Source: Nymphaea colorata (taxonomy: Eukaryota > Streptophyta > Magnoliopsida > Nymphaeales > Nymphaeaceae). Taken from it: a DNA stretch of 64,000 nucleotides. Shown piece after piece: positions 11,355 to 24,120 of this stretch. Location: NCBI RefSeq assembly GCF_008831285.2, contig NC_045145.1, positions 22,876,802 through 22,940,801 of the forward strand, in the 5' to 3' direction. A model generated the notes under the pieces. That model was not told the origin of the DNA. It saw only the letters and a list, made by a program, of their open reading frames with translations, and did not search any database. Made by a program: the position numbers and the translations under genes. Each line of letters opens with the position of its first letter. Position 1 is the stretch's first letter.

Positions 11355-11938
11355 TAGGGGTGAACACTAATCGAATCGAGCCAGAGTTCAGTCATCTCGA
11401 GCTCGACCTGGCTCGAGTTCTAGAATAGCTCGAAGGAAGTAGCTAGAGCTCGACTCAACGATTACATGTTAAGCTCGAGCTTGACCCGATTAAGGCTCGA
11501 CAAACTCGTTTGCATAGAATTGATATTCATTGTTACATGTTGAGCTTGAGTTCGACCCGATTAAGACTCGACAAACTCGTTTGCATAGAATTGATATTCA
11601 TCGTTACATGTTGAGCTTGAGTTTGACTCGATTAAAGCTCGACAAACTCGTTTGAATGGAACTGAGATTCATCGTTATGTGTTGAGCTCAAACTCGACTC
11701 GGTTAAAGCTCGTCAAACTCGTAAACTCGTTTGAATATATCAACTTGTTTAAGGTTTGACAAACTCGATTAAAGCTCGAGCTCGACTTGGCAGTTACGTG
11801 TTGAGCTTGAACTCAACTTCATTATTTGAACGAGTCGACTCATGAACTTGAGCTCGGCTCATTAATCGTCTCGAACTCATTCACAAGCTGAGCTTTAAGG
11901 AGTCGAGCTCAAGTAGCTGGGCTCATTGTTCACCCTTA
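11355..11938. mobile_element. Non-autonomous hAT-like element with TCGAG-rich internal repeats, copy 1
   Basis: The element begins TAGGGGTGAACA and ends TGTTCACCCTTA, inverted termini obeying the hAT YARNG rule. It is flanked by CATGTGCT on both sides (immediately before 11355 and at 11939-11946), a perfect 8-bp target duplication. Inside are three to four tandem units of about 71 bp (CGACAAACTCGTTTG, GAATTGATATTCAT, TGTTGAGCTTGAG) framed by GAGCTCGA-rich arms. Size 584 bp, no coding capacity. The internal repeats run in the opposite orientation to those of the copies at 50369 and 53393. Confidence 0.75.
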
Positions 11939-13017
11939 CATGTGCTCCTCACTAGCCCTTATATAGCACAGCAATTGATCCAATTTCTCGTGGATGCGAC
12001 TGATTTTCTTCTGATTTGAAGCCACTCATTTCTATTTAAAACCTACGAATAGCATTCCTTAGCCGAAAACATGTATAAGATACCTTATAAACTTCCAACG
12101 AATGTAACATTAGTTCTCCATGTTGATGTTTATTAAATGGGTTGTTTGGCTAATATAACGGAAAACAAAAACCATTGTTTTATGAATCTGCTTTAATTTT
12201 TAATTTTTAAGACACTTTTAAGCAAAATGTAATTGTTTCATTAACCAAATGACTCCAAAGAGTTCTTTGGTAACAAAGATACTTTAGGAGCTATATGGGT
12301 CTGGCTCAAAGATTATAACAGACGCATAAAATACTAAACTAATATTTCATAAAACTGGTTTAATTTTTAGAGAAAATTAACGAGATATCCACACCACATG
12401 GGAGCAAACGACGTCAAAAAGATGGATACTTGAAATATATTACAGACATCAAAAAGTTAAATGACTTGACTAATAAATCATGGAGCTGTCAGAAAAGAAG
12501 TAGCTCTTTGATTGACAAAGAGGTTTACGCTTTACATGTAATCAAAGGCGTAGTCTTGTGCTTTACTGGCAGCAAAAAGCTGCCTGCCTCGTAATCGTAC
12601 TCTACTTTGATCGGCATCTTTAATTATTTGGTTAATTGGAGAATAACTCTGTCCCCTATGGAGACTTCAATTATTATACATATCTGTGTAACCAGGAATC
12701 AAGATGAAACATAAAAATATTAGGAAGCGCTATTGGATCAAGATGATTCTAAATATTATTTCAGCCGAAGGCCTTCTTCATAAAAACTGTTAACCAAAGC
12801 GACGATTACTAACTTTTCTGGAAGCCGATCAGCTTACGTTCATAGTTGGATTCTACCAAGGGAGGATATATATATATAAGTGTTACGCAATAGTTAAGCA
12901 TCAAAAACATGCCACTGGAGGATTGTTTGTGACAGCTTTTGATGGAAAGGGTTTATGGTTTTTTTTAAGAGCATTAAGTACTACATTTTTATTTTTTAGC
13001 CATTCATTCTCCAGAAT

Positions 13018-13021
<4 letters not shown>

Positions 13022-13049
<28 letters not shown>
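13022..13049. repeat. TA microsatellite
   Basis: A perfect run of about 14 TA units. The surrounding 11.94-14.0 kb has no recognised gene. A GC-ended, AT-cored repeat lies at about 13310-13600 (GGGTGGGCGTCGGACCG at the left, CGGGCCATATTATGG at the right), probably another transposon relic. Confidence 0.8.
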
Positions 13050-14044
13050 CAAACAATCAACTCACTATGTCGTCCCTGCACGTTTCCTACAGGCCGTTCG
13101 ATTGAAGAAAATTGGATGGTTTGGTTTAAAAGAAAAAGTGTAGTCATTAGGAAAGTTTACATGCACCCTACAAGTCGACTCAGTCAAGTTTTAAAATAAC
13201 TTGAATCGGGCAAGTGAACTCACGGCAGAGTCGGGCTGAGTTAGGGGTGAATCTGGTCAAGTTAGGGGTGAACAAGCCAACCTACGGTGTGTTTGGTCGC
13301 GGAACACACCTAAGGGTGGGCGTCGGACCGAGTCGGCAGGCCCGGCCCGATATCCCAGGTCTTAGCCTGAGACCGACCCGACCCATTTGACAATAAAAAA
13401 ATAATTTTTAAATTATAAAATAAATTATTAATAATATAAAAATATTTTCAATAATAAAATATATATTATTAAATTAAAAATAAATAAAAATTATTTTTTA
13501 AATTGTTAACAGGCCGAGACGAGAAACAGGTTTTCCCGAACGGGGCCCGAGTCAACTTTCTGACTTAGGCATAGGCCACGGGCCATATTATGGACAGTCT
13601 AGTTACAACACGTCTGAATAGATTACCCATTAAAATTAATTTAATAAGGTAGATTTTGGATGATATCCTCAAAAAATATCAAATTATAAAAATTAGGTTA
13701 TGTTAAAATAGGTTCTTAATTTCTTTTTGAATCCTAATTTTTGTGTTTGGGCGACACACAGCAAATGAGGTTTTGGGGAGGGAGGAAGAGAATTAGGTTG
13801 GAGATATTTTAAAGAGACGGAAACTCTTTCCCCCTTCCCTTTTACTCGAGTCTAGTGGTACTTGGAACTTACCCCAAAATTAGAGCTGCTTGAAACCTTA
13901 GCAAAAAATGGAACACCAATTAAATAAAGTGTAACACATCTATCATAGGAATGAAAATGACAACCACATTGTCACTAGCCTGCCAATTCCACCAACTATA
14001 CTATATTCCATCGAGCTCACACGAGAAAGTTCACTTCCTTTTAA

Positions 14045-14165
14045 AACCACCTTATTTTCAAAACTGAGTTTTTTTGTAAATCTTTTTTTTTGTCAAAACT
14101 GAGTTTTTTTTTTTTTGTAAACCCAATCTTTTTTGTGAAAACTGAGTTTTTTGTAAATCCAGTTT
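14045..14165. repeat. Short tandem repeat of AAAACTGAGTTTTTTGTAAA type
   Basis: Three imperfect units of about 35-45 bp, each with AAAACTGAG, a poly-T run and GTAAA, followed by ATC or CCC. Low-complexity slippage is the simplest origin. Confidence 0.6.
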
Positions 14166-14199
14166 TGCCTCTCAAATAAACATGCCTTAAAACACATTT

Positions 14200-16550
14200 T
14201 GGATTTCCAAACACACTCATCAGTATTATGGCACAGTCTGCGGTACCAATCCATTCTTTTTTACTTACTATCTGTCCCATCTACTATAATAAAGAGTAGG
14301 AGCTTTGAAAGAGAGGGTCAAAAATCACAATAACAGTTCTACTGTCTGCTTAACGAATTTGTTTATCACCAGCATAACATGAGGATGCATCTTCGAAGTG
14401 TTGGAAAATATTTTAGCAATCCTTGAGTGATTATATTTCCACATCTTCAAATAGATTGTCACAATTTAAAGGTTCATTCTTCTTGGTCCCAAGGCCAAAA
14501 AAAGGTTCTTGAGTAACTTTACTTGAGTGTTGTAAGCAAGATTTAGAGAACATCCACAACAAATCAACAACGTGAAGATTCTGAAGCCCACGTGTGCCTC
14601 CAACACTGATAACTACAGCAAGATTTGAAGCTTGATGGATTATAACCCCAAATTGACAAGGTATTCGGCTGATCTAAAAGCACATTTGCAGGTTCTTTAA
14701 AGACAAAAGTGGAGCATAGTTAACTGGTCTGATTGGTGAACCGGTGAAAGTCTTGTCATCAGTACATCTCGTGGTCGCGAACAGTGAATGCACTGTATTC
14801 TAGTTTAGAGGAGTAATGTTTCCCACCCAGGTCCCAAAGCAGTTCTAGAGTGGGGAGGCGCTTTGGCGGACCTTTAGTCCTTTCAAACTAGCTAGTAGGG
14901 CATCTTTACATCATTAGGATAGCTATATCCATACCTTCACTGAAGAAGACCAAGAGTTCGATACCCAATGCGCGCCGGTGTGTCCTCCTAGCACTCACAA
15001 GAAAAAGAGAAGAGGCAGCAAAAACAAACTTGAGAAGAGATCACCTGTACTCCCGGATGTGAAAAACAGACACACTAGCAGAAAGAATGTTCATAAAACA
15101 AGGTCACCAGACTTCAATTTGGGGTTTTCCGATGAAGTCGACTGCATCGCTAATCAGCATAATCAATCTCAGATACAGGGAGATTAACATTTTCATTTTA
15201 TGCTGCAAGAGATCTGGAAATTAATCTGTTATGACTAACATAGATGCATCAGTTCAATGGTGGAATGGGTTCTAGGTTCTGGCTAAATGATTGAAGCATT
15301 GCTGGATATACGTGAGGAATAAACCACTAGTCTCTTGTCTTCTAATCAAGTCTCAGAGGTTACTGTTTCATGAAGTTAGGCACATTGAGTTTAAATGCTC
15401 TAATAACGTACTTAGAAAATCGATGTGCCTGGTCTTATGAACAAGTTCAGCTTCCAAGTACAGAGACATTGAAATTATGTTTTTTGATAGCAGAGAAACC
15501 ACTCTTTAAACAACAAGAAAATTCAGGTCAGTGATGATACTCACCTCTTCATTTCCAGCTGGAAGAAGACGTTATCACAAGAAACAGATTCAACATGTTG
15601 GGATAACAATATTCCAATTTGTAATTTGGCCAGTTTGGCAGTTCAGGAATAGATTGGTATTTGATTCAAGTCCTCCATCAGTTAAAGTCTCTTGAGAGAC
15701 AAGGTACGTTAAAGATAAGAGCAGATATGACCAGAATTAAGGACCCGTTTTGATTTGAAGATTTCTGAATAGCGGATAACACAGTTGAGACTTGAGATTG
15801 CTTTGTACAATTTTGAATAAAGGTGAGACTGGGGATCTGTATTTCCAAGTTCACTCAAACCATGCAGCAGATTTGCATATGACCGATGTTGAATATCGGT
15901 CTTTCCTTGATAATACACATGCAGGATGCTCGTATACATGTTGCACCATTCATTCCTTAGTTATTAACAAGTGAAAAATGAAAGGGACTCAGAATGACAG
16001 AACGTATAGGTTAGGCCTGCAAATATCATTTTACATGCTGAAATGGTTGGCAATATTAGAAACTAATTATGGCCAAATCCAGGAAGGATCTTATCAGATA
16101 CTCCAGCTTTACATGACAATTGAAGACAGTTTGGCCAATCTGCTAAACCACATCACATGATAACGATAAACAATAGCCAGATGTATCACTCATGTTCTTT
16201 AACAATCTGCCACATATACTGTTGATTGAGAATCACACTTTTTGACCTTAGGAACCTACAGCGTTAAATTTAAACAGAACACGAGAAAATAAACTTAGTA
16301 AACTACCACATTAAAATAACTAAAAAACGAACGAATAAAATGTGTTCCTTTTCCATGTGATGAGAAATACGGATATGAGTTTCAGGATTCAGAGACAGTT
16401 TTCCCCACTAAATAGTATTCTGTTTAGCTGAAACTAATATTATAATATGTCACTATGATCAGATAAAAGTAACAGTTTAACAGCATTCATCTAAGATCAC
16501 ATAGAAAGGCGTCAGAAGCCCCTAACAGAGAGACACAGGGAGATACACAC
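14200..16550. other. Intergenic stretch with a possible SINE scrap
   Basis: No gene recognised. Near 14950-14985 the string AGAGTTCGATACCCAATG resembles a tRNA-type B box followed by a SINE-like body, weak evidence of a tRNA-derived SINE on the plus strand. Small open frames at 14978-15187 and 15709-16160 show no family features. Confidence 0.35.
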
Positions 16551-16621
16551 CAGGCATTCATGCAACGACATCGAGAATGCTTTCAGAAGCTGAAGGTTGA
16601 GTAGGTACAAGGTGAGAGAGA

Positions 16622-17455
16622 CTAGATGGCAGAGACAAAGCCACCATGGTTGTTCCAGAAGACCGAGACGGCCGAGTCGACGGTGCCCGAGTCGAGGGCG
16701 ATGGCGCCGTAGAGTGCCCGGTAAGCACCGCAGACGGCGGAGGTGGCGTTGGTCTTGGGAGCAACTCGGACCACCTTCTCCAAACCCAAGGCGAGAGCAT
16801 CCCTGGCGCAGGCGGAGCCGTCGGACATCTTCACGACCTTGGAGCTGAGGTCTGAGCCGCTGATCTCCGGGTCATTCGAGAGGTAGCGGACGGCGACAGC
16901 TGATTGGATGAGGTAGACACCGGCGACGCCGAGGGCCCTATGGTTCTCCTCGGAGAAGGAAGGATGGGTCATCGCCCGGCGAAGGATCCCCACGTCCTTG
17001 AACTCATATCTTCTCCCTCGCAATCAAATCATATATTCAATTTTTTAATCAACAAATACAGTCATCGAGGCATTCACAGTTGAGAAAAGCCTCTTACCCG
17101 ATTTGCTTCTGAAGGTTCTCGAGAGCAATGGAGAAAGGAGATCGGGCAGTCGCCTTCTCCCCAGAGGACGTGGTATCGGCTTCAACCTGCATCTAACAAG
17201 AACAGAGACAGAGAGAGAGAGAGTTTTTCAGGGTCGGGTTTAGGGGTTTAGGTATTGGAGACAGCACAAGTAACAGAACAACCCCACCTTCCCTCTCCCC
17301 TCTTGGCTTAATGCGGAGTGAGAGGAAGGGCACGCAGAGGGACAGGGGCTTCTTACCAGTTGAAGAGGAGACAAAGGACGAGCAGAGGAGACGAGTATCG
17401 TGAGTAAGAAGAAGCGGCAGTGGAAAAGCAACGATCCTTGGCTACCACCCGCCAT
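16622..17455 (-). CDS. NFD2: NFD2-like protein: secretory leader plus degenerate RNase III domain
   Basis: Three exons, 17455-17357, 17192-17098 and 17009-16622, give 193 residues. The donors are GTAAGA and GTAAGAG, the acceptors TTAG and GAAG. Exon 1 encodes a hydrophobic leader (HCRFFLLTILVSSA, about residues 12-25). The rest matches the NUCLEAR FUSION DEFECTIVE 2 family: ALENLQKQIGYEFKDVGILR, AMTHPSFSEENHRALG, then ALGLEKVVRV and a C-terminal VFWNNHGGFVSAI. The fold is RNase III-like, but where active RNase III has the ERLEFLGD catalytic signature this protein reads NHRALGVAG, so the metal-binding acidic residues are missing and cleavage activity is unlikely. In Arabidopsis NFD2 is needed for karyogamy; its biochemistry is unclear. 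Reading through either intron breaks the frame. The third acceptor has a weak pyrimidine tract but is fixed by the GYEFKD junction. Confidence 0.82.
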
Positions 17456-17459
17456 TTCT

Positions 17460-18640
17460 CTGTCTCTATGTGGGCTTCACTTTCTCACCGGAGAAATCTC
17501 TGGGCTCCTCTTTCTCACCGGAGAGAAATAACGACTTTCCACCTCCTCCTTCTGCTCCCCACTGCTTCATGCACCGATTTTTCTGCTGTTCTGATGTGTG
17601 AGAGAGACGGAGAGAGGGAATGTGGGGAGAGAATCTTTCGTACGATGAAAAAAAGTGTTTCGTTCCTTCGCTCGGAAGGAACTGCGGGGGCACTGTTTGA
17701 TTCGGAAACAATTGGAAGAGAATTCGTGCGCGTCGCTTGGAACTTCGTACTCTCGTATGGGATTAGCATTATTTATTTCTCGAGAAAAAATTTCCTGATG
17801 TTATCCAAGGCCAATGTTTGTTGCAACAAAAATGAAAGAGATTGTTCTCTGCTTGTTCTTACTGTCAGGCCCTTCTTCATGTTTTTGGTCAGGAAAACAT
17901 GAGTTTTACCTGGAGAGTTCTGTCTGGGATGCATTTTCTAGGTGGAACTTGTTCTCCTCGGTACAAGATGCGATCAATTAATTGAAACATTGTTTTCCCA
18001 GATATTTTATCCCCTTTTACAATGTAATATCTATGTTTTCTCACCCTTTTTTAGTTCCCCCGATTTGGTCCAATTACTTGTTTTAGAAAAAAGTCACCTT
18101 AAACCGGCGGACCAAAGGCTTTGATCTTGATAAATAAATTTTGAAGGACCTGAACTTACCATGTGTTTGTAGTACGGAACCATGTGTTTGAAGAACATTG
18201 TATCTTCGAAAACACCATGTTCTTGTTTCAGAACGCATGGGATGATTATAACTAAGAGTTTAATTGTCAAATCCTAAGGGCACCATTCATAATCTATAAT
18301 TGTTTTATTTTTTTTCGACATATTTGTTTGTTCAATTGCTTTTGTCATATTTTACTTGCTTAGACCATATGGATCGATCAGGTAAAGGAAAAAAGAAGAG
18401 AGAAGGACCCTTGAGGGCAAGGGCCGCCGTGAAGCATACAGAAATGCGTTGGATGTGTTCCAACTTTAGATACCAGTCTGACGTGCTTCTTTGGATTTGT
18501 CCCACTGATGAAACAAAGGACCAAATGACAACCAGATTAGATTTATATTTGTTAAATCAAATCAGATTTCGAATTACTTATCTATTCTATATCAACCCAA
18601 TGTTCGACACATATATTCTTGATCCAGGTTCATCTCGTTG
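17460..18640. other. Upstream flank of the NFD2-like gene
   Basis: Probable promoter and leader of the minus-strand NFD2-like gene (17456 upward), then intergenic DNA. No plus-strand gene is convincing; the open stretch at 17420-17902 lacks family features. Confidence 0.4.
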
Positions 18641-18642
18641 AG

Positions 18643-19122
18643 GTTGGGTTTGATTACCACAGATTTCAGATCCATAGTGATATCACTGCAGATTTCGAAT
18701 CTGCGGTTCTCAATCTGATTTTGAATCTATACTTTTTACATTAAGGCCCCGTTTAATGTCAAGGTGAAAATTGCAGTGTTTAAGAAAAAATCCATGGTAA
18801 AAAGTTGGACCATAGAAGGTCTGACTGTTTTTACAGGGTAAAATCATCTTGTTCCATCTAATAGTCCATGGTAATTCTTCTTGTGTTTGTGTTTGATTTG
18901 AAAACGAAAAAACATACAAAAATTTGCAGTTTTCTTCAATGCAAAGTGAAATTCTTGTGCATCAAACGGGGTCTAATGTGTGGGTTTGAAATTCACATTA
19001 GGGGTAAAAGCTGAAGTCTATAGTTGTATGAATCCATAGTTTGATACGACTACGGATTTCAATTATTCACAGATTTGAAATTCCCTCGGAACTGAGAACC
19101 GTGGGGATCAAACGCACTCTGA
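18643..19122. mobile_element. Outer MITE-like element hosting a nested MITE
   Basis: The left arm GGGTTTGATTACCAC..TTTCAG and the right arm, read on the other strand (GCGTTTGATCCCCACGG..CTCAG), are imperfect inverted copies. Further symmetric CAGATTTCGAATCTG-type and ATCCATAGT motifs lie inward. A second, sharper MITE occupies 18745-18973. The duplication at the outer ends is too short to call. Confidence 0.5.
18745..18973. mobile_element. Tourist-like (PIF/Harbinger) MITE with TAA target duplication
   Basis: The left end is GGCCCCGTTTAATG and the right end reverse-complements to GACCCCGTTTGATG (12 of 14 identical). TAA flanks both sides (18742-18744 and 18974-18976), the 3-bp target type of PIF/Harbinger elements. 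It is 229 bp long and lies inside the outer element. Confidence 0.7.
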
Positions 19123-19124
19123 GT

Positions 19125-21219
19125 TCTTACTAGAACTCCACGTACCCCTACTCCCGTACACTTACCCATATGACTTAATATAGAGAGTGTTCTGGTACAA
19201 AAATGGGCCAAACCTTAGAAAAAAAAAGACCCAATTCTTATAGAGGTAAAAATGAAAAAAAAACATTTTAAAATTACTGAACTACCCATTTCTTTTGTGA
19301 AAATAATGATAATACCTCTCATAGGAAATGGACATTGGAATTCTGAGCATCATAGAATTTGGCTTTTCGTAAGAAGCATCTGGAATTTGAAAATTCCCAA
19401 GCAATGGAATGTGGTAGGCATTAAAGGGCGCACCTTTTCCATGACAAAAAAAGCTGAAGATCAGTTATTGTAGGAATTCAGATAGAAGTAAATGTGATAG
19501 TTACAATACCCTAATTTTTTTCTCCTTTTGCTTTTCATATGATCATCAATTCTCTTGTACAACTTGGGAAGTTCTTACTGGTGCAATTAAAAAGGGCATG
19601 ATGGATTTTGGGACCCAGAATGCCTTTCCTAACAGAGGGCAGATGTGTGATGTTCAGACAGGAGGGCCTACTCCTCCTGCTTGGAACAATTACTCACAAA
19701 TATATAAGAATGGAAGAAAAAGTAACATGAGGCCTTGTGGTTGTGATTAAACATCTAATCTGACGTTTTTGGTTTCTTTTTTGTTTTATTTACTATTATT
19801 ATACTGTTAAATTATATACCTGATAGTTTTAGCTAGCCTTTTTAGTCGCCCTCTCGATGATTTGTGACTCTTATTGAAAAGATATATGTTTGTACAACTA
19901 TAAATAAAATGCACTCCTAAAAAAATGAATTTCTTGAAGTATTATTATGATATAAGCTGGGGCAGTTCTGGTCCCACATTAAATAATATTGTGGGCACAC
20001 ACACTTATAGACACAAACAGAGACACTACTACACATATATATCAAATGTGTCTGTCCACACCTTTCATAAAAAGTTTGAGGAGCATACTGTAGTTGGTTA
20101 GGTCAGTAAAACTGTAAAAGTTCAATCAGCGCTACTCCTTAAACTACAAATGATAAATACACACACTCTATGTCTCAAACCAGTAAAATGAGTCTCCTCT
20201 TTCTTATATTATATGTATCATATAATGCAGATATTATCTTTGTATACTTTTGAAAACTAGTTTAAAATTATTTATAAATGATTTTTAACACTTCATAGAG
20301 ATGAGGATTAAGGTGACAAGGAGCTGATAGGTAACCATAGTTATAGGCCGACACATAGCACCAGTGAACAAAGCAAAACAGCACCCACAAAATGATGCAA
20401 TTTTGTGTCCCCATTAGAACATGTAAAGTTCAAAGCCAAATGCTAATGGCGGACATGACTCACTGATATTACTTTTGTACATAGAAAAGGTTAATGTCTT
20501 GAAAAGGAGATGGGGAATATGTGCTGCACATCTATAACGCGAACAATCGCCCTGATGCTGTTGACGGAAGTTTATAAAACAAAATCTCTTCCTCCCATCC
20601 CTTATATGTCCACTGCAACCGATGATAGGAAAGGAGCACACAATGGAAAAAGCAGAACCTCTTCCCATACGCCACAAAACAAACTAAAAGGAGAAAAAGA
20701 GATTTCACAATTCACAATGGGTCAAAAGGAGCAGACACGTATCTTGAGAAGTGTGAAACAGCAGGAAATTTCTTTTATTTTCTTTGATTTCTTTTCTGTC
20801 GATTGTCTCCTCGCTTACGTTAAAATACGTTTTACAACCCGAGAAACGAAGTTTGACAGAAATGGTGCATGTCTGCAAGCCCGCATTAGTAGCCACATTA
20901 ATGAAGTTTCACCGTTAACCACAAAACCACAAGCTAGGATTCCTTCTTAAAGTACCCCAGCGCTTCTTCTGCGTTTTCTTTCACTTTTTTACTATAGTCC
21001 CCCACTGGCTGTGTCAGTGCCCATTTTGTCTCTTCCACTTTCACATCCCTCTTCAAGGAGAGAAGAAGAAGGACGCAGCAGGAGCAGCGGCAATAGCAGG
21101 ATGTTTCCTGTTTTGGGGGTTTCAATATCGGGCTGCAAGTGCAAGATCTGCTAATGAATTGAAATACATTTCTCTGGTTGGGTTTTTTGGTCGAAGGAAG
21201 GTGAACCCATTTCACAAAA
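19125..21219. other. Intergenic and upstream region of NHL gene A
   Basis: AT-rich, no gene recognised. The last 200-300 bases before 21220 probably contain the NHL gene A promoter and leader. Confidence 0.4.
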
Positions 21220-23855
21220 ATGAGAAGAAAAGGAGACCCGCTTCTTATTTTCCTCATCGTCCTCTTCATAGGCACTGCCTCCACAGTTTCAGCTGCTCCT
21301 CCAGGTCCGAATAAGAGGCTTCCATCAATTTATTGTCTCTTTTTCTTCTTGTTCTTTCTGGCATTGTAAAGGTTCCATTTTTTTGTTGCAGGTTTTGTTG
21401 CTAGCTTCCTCTCCAATGCATTCTCTGCCCTGTTAAAGTATTCGAAATCATTATCTGCCACTACAAAGACTGGTAAGTGGGAAAAACTTTCGTTTTTTTG
21501 CTGCTAACAGGGCGCCACCGTCTGAAGTTTGCAATTTTCTTCTTCTTGTGCCTAAAGAATGGATTTTTCCTATACTTTGGCAGCTATTTCAGGAAGACCC
21601 ATGATGCAATTTGAGAGTGGTTACACTGTTGAAACCGTCTTTGATGGGAGCAAGCTTGGAATTGAACCATACTCAGTTCAGCTCTCCCAGAATGGAGAGC
21701 TTCTGGTTCTGGACTCGCTTAACAGCAACCTGTACAAGATCTCCATGCCTTTGTCTAGATGTATGTTAGATTTCTACTTGTTCTTCCTCTTTATTCTAAC
21801 TGAATCTGGGGTTTCATGGCCTCATTCGTCTGTTGTTCCTTCTGTGGGAGAAATGCAGATAGCAGGGCAAGGTTGGTGGCTGGTTCAACAGAAGGGTATT
21901 CTGGGCATGTGGATGGCAAGGCACGAGAAGCAAGAATGAACCATCCGAAGTCATTCACTGTGGATGATAAGGGAAATATTTATGTTGCTGACAGCATGAA
22001 CATGGCCATAAGGAAGATCAGTGATTCGGGTAGGCTTCCGTGCTTTCTTTTATAAACCCTAGAACTTGAAATACAATGCTTTCAGAGTTCGGATGGATGT
22101 TGAAATGGGTGATCATTTCCTTTGTGTGTCATCTTTGAAAATTTCCGTCCGCGTCGCCATGATTCACCATCGTAGACCTTTCCACTTATTAGTGATCAAT
22201 TATTTTAGTATTTAGTATGTAGAAGATGATTTTCTGGTTATTGTTCTTAATGCTACGTTTTTCTTTTTCTTTTCTTTTGTCTGTGTTTGATCTCGGTCTA
22301 TTTTTCTGAAGATCCACTGGTACTAACCTTATAATGCATGGGAAAGGCGGTGATCTGAATTGATAGTTTTGCTCATAGCTTTCTATTAAACTTGGGTTGA
22401 AAGTGAAACAAGAAAATGGGTTAATATGATCTTGTAGTTCAAGGCATTTTGCTAAGAAAGATAAGAAAAAAACAAAACAGATGTTCTTGCTAAATTCTTT
22501 AGTTTTCTCTCATTCCCATTCTGTTAGGACTAGCTAAACTCCATATTTCTGTTGAATGATTGGGAGACATTACCAGAAAAAATACCATCTAGTTAGATGG
22601 TGATACTCTTGTTTGTATCCTTTTAAATGGTACGCAAGTTACAGTAGAGTCATTCTACTCTTAATTGCTGTAGGAGTTACAACCATAGCTGGTGGAAAAT
22701 GGAGCAGAGGTGACATGTTGATGGCCCCAGCGAAGATGCGAAGTTCTCAAATGACTTTGAGGTGCTATATATTCCAAGTAGTTGCTCTCTACTTGTCATT
22801 GATCGTGGAAAACAAGCAATTAGAGAGATCCAGCTTCACGTCGATGACTGTGCGTATCAGTACGAAAATCAATTTTCATCAGGTAATTTGTCAATCTGCA
22901 AATCACTTTAGTTGCAGTAGTTCCTTGTTTTTTTTCTTGTCTTCATAGTTTGGATTCATTTACCATTGCTTGCCCTCAATGGAGCTTGAATATAATCGAA
23001 GTTGCGAATAGCGGGTGCAGGGATTGCTGTGCTTCTTGGAGCTGGATTTTTCGGCTATATGTTGGCTCTGCTACAAAGAAGAGTCGGAACGATAGTTTCA
23101 CCACAGAAAGTGAGTGCCTGGTTTTGGATTTCCTATCTCCATTTTATCCTGCCATGCTGACACTAAGATATTATGGAGTGTCAATCTTAGGGTCATTCTT
23201 CCTTTTAATTCACTTCTAAAACCATGTTTAAGAAAATAGAACACATTGTTGATGCTCTTACAAAATCCATTACATTGATCCTTGGTGTCTAGGACAAGTT
23301 TGCCTTTGCTCTGTCCAGTGGGCGAAGACTTGTTTAGTCTCTTTATACAAATTGTCAGTTTGCTATCTGGCAATCATTGGTTATGTGTAACAACTACATT
23401 TGGGCAATGCAGGATTCTGATACTATGGGAAAGGTTACTTTCTCTTCTACATCTCCATTAAAGTCATCAATGAGGCCACCTTTGATCCCTGTAGATGTTG
23501 AACCAGAGAACCAGGATGCAGGGTGGGGCTCATTTTTTAAATTCTTTGTCGAAGTTTTTTCCTCCATAGCAGAGATCATTGGCGGATTCTTTTCAACATC
23601 TAGAAAGAAGCCCCAAAATGAACCAAACATCTACAGCTATCAGCAACAACAGCACCGAAGAGCTAGTGCTTGGCCTGCACAGGAGAGCTTTGTAATACCA
23701 GAGAGTGACGAGCCCCCTTCACTTGAAACACGAGCACCCACTCCAAAGAAGAGCTACCCTTTCATGTTCAAGGAAATTGAGAAGACTCATCATATTCGGA
23801 GCGGCCGTGAAAGGCCTTATTACAACAACTGGGAGCCCGAACAGCAACAGCAACA

Positions 23856-23892
<37 letters not shown>

Positions 23893-24120
23893 TACCATCA
23901 GGAAAGAATTCATCCTTTACGCCATTACTCATCTGTGGCACAGACTTTCTACGAACCAAGCTGTGAGTCGAACAAGGAGATTGTGTTTGGAGCGGTGCAA
24001 GAAGAAGGTGGGAGACAACAAACTATGGAGATCAAGCCTGTGGATTATGGGGACCCTATGTATGATTATCACAACATAAGGTTCCGATCACATTACATGG
24101 CTTATAATCACGGTTTCTGA
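21220..24120 (+). CDS. NHL-repeat membrane protein (gene A), with an apparent 1-bp frameshift in exon 5
   Basis: Seven exons: 21220-21304, 21392-21472, 21584-21760, 21859-22029, 22674-22882, 23021-23109, 23413-24120. The N-terminus has a signal peptide (LLIFLIVLFIGTASTVSA). Exons 3-5 encode the plant NHL core: YTVETVFDGSKLG, LVLDSLNSNLYKIS, FTVDDKGNIYVADSMNMAIR, then VTTIAGGKWSRG. Exon 6 encodes a membrane helix (IAVLLGAGFFGYMLALL). Exon 7 is a cytosolic-looking tail with a 16-residue polyQ. Introns 1-5 are phase 1 and intron 6 phase 0. Exon 5 is 209 bp, but the flanking phases need a multiple of three: after SRG (near 22711) the frame must shift by one base to read the expected HVDGPSEDAKFSNDF. 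As written, translation stops at 23093-23095 after 265 residues, against about 506 for an uninterrupted frame. This is a sequence error, a null allele or a young pseudogene. NHL beta-propeller repeats usually bind partners; no enzyme role is known for this family. Confidence 0.85.
23842..23889 (+). repeat. CAG/CAA repeat encoding a 16-glutamine run
   Basis: Mixed CAG and CAA codons, then pure CAG, inside exon 7 of NHL gene A. The pure CAG end is prone to length change, so polymorphism between individuals is likely. Confidence 0.9.
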
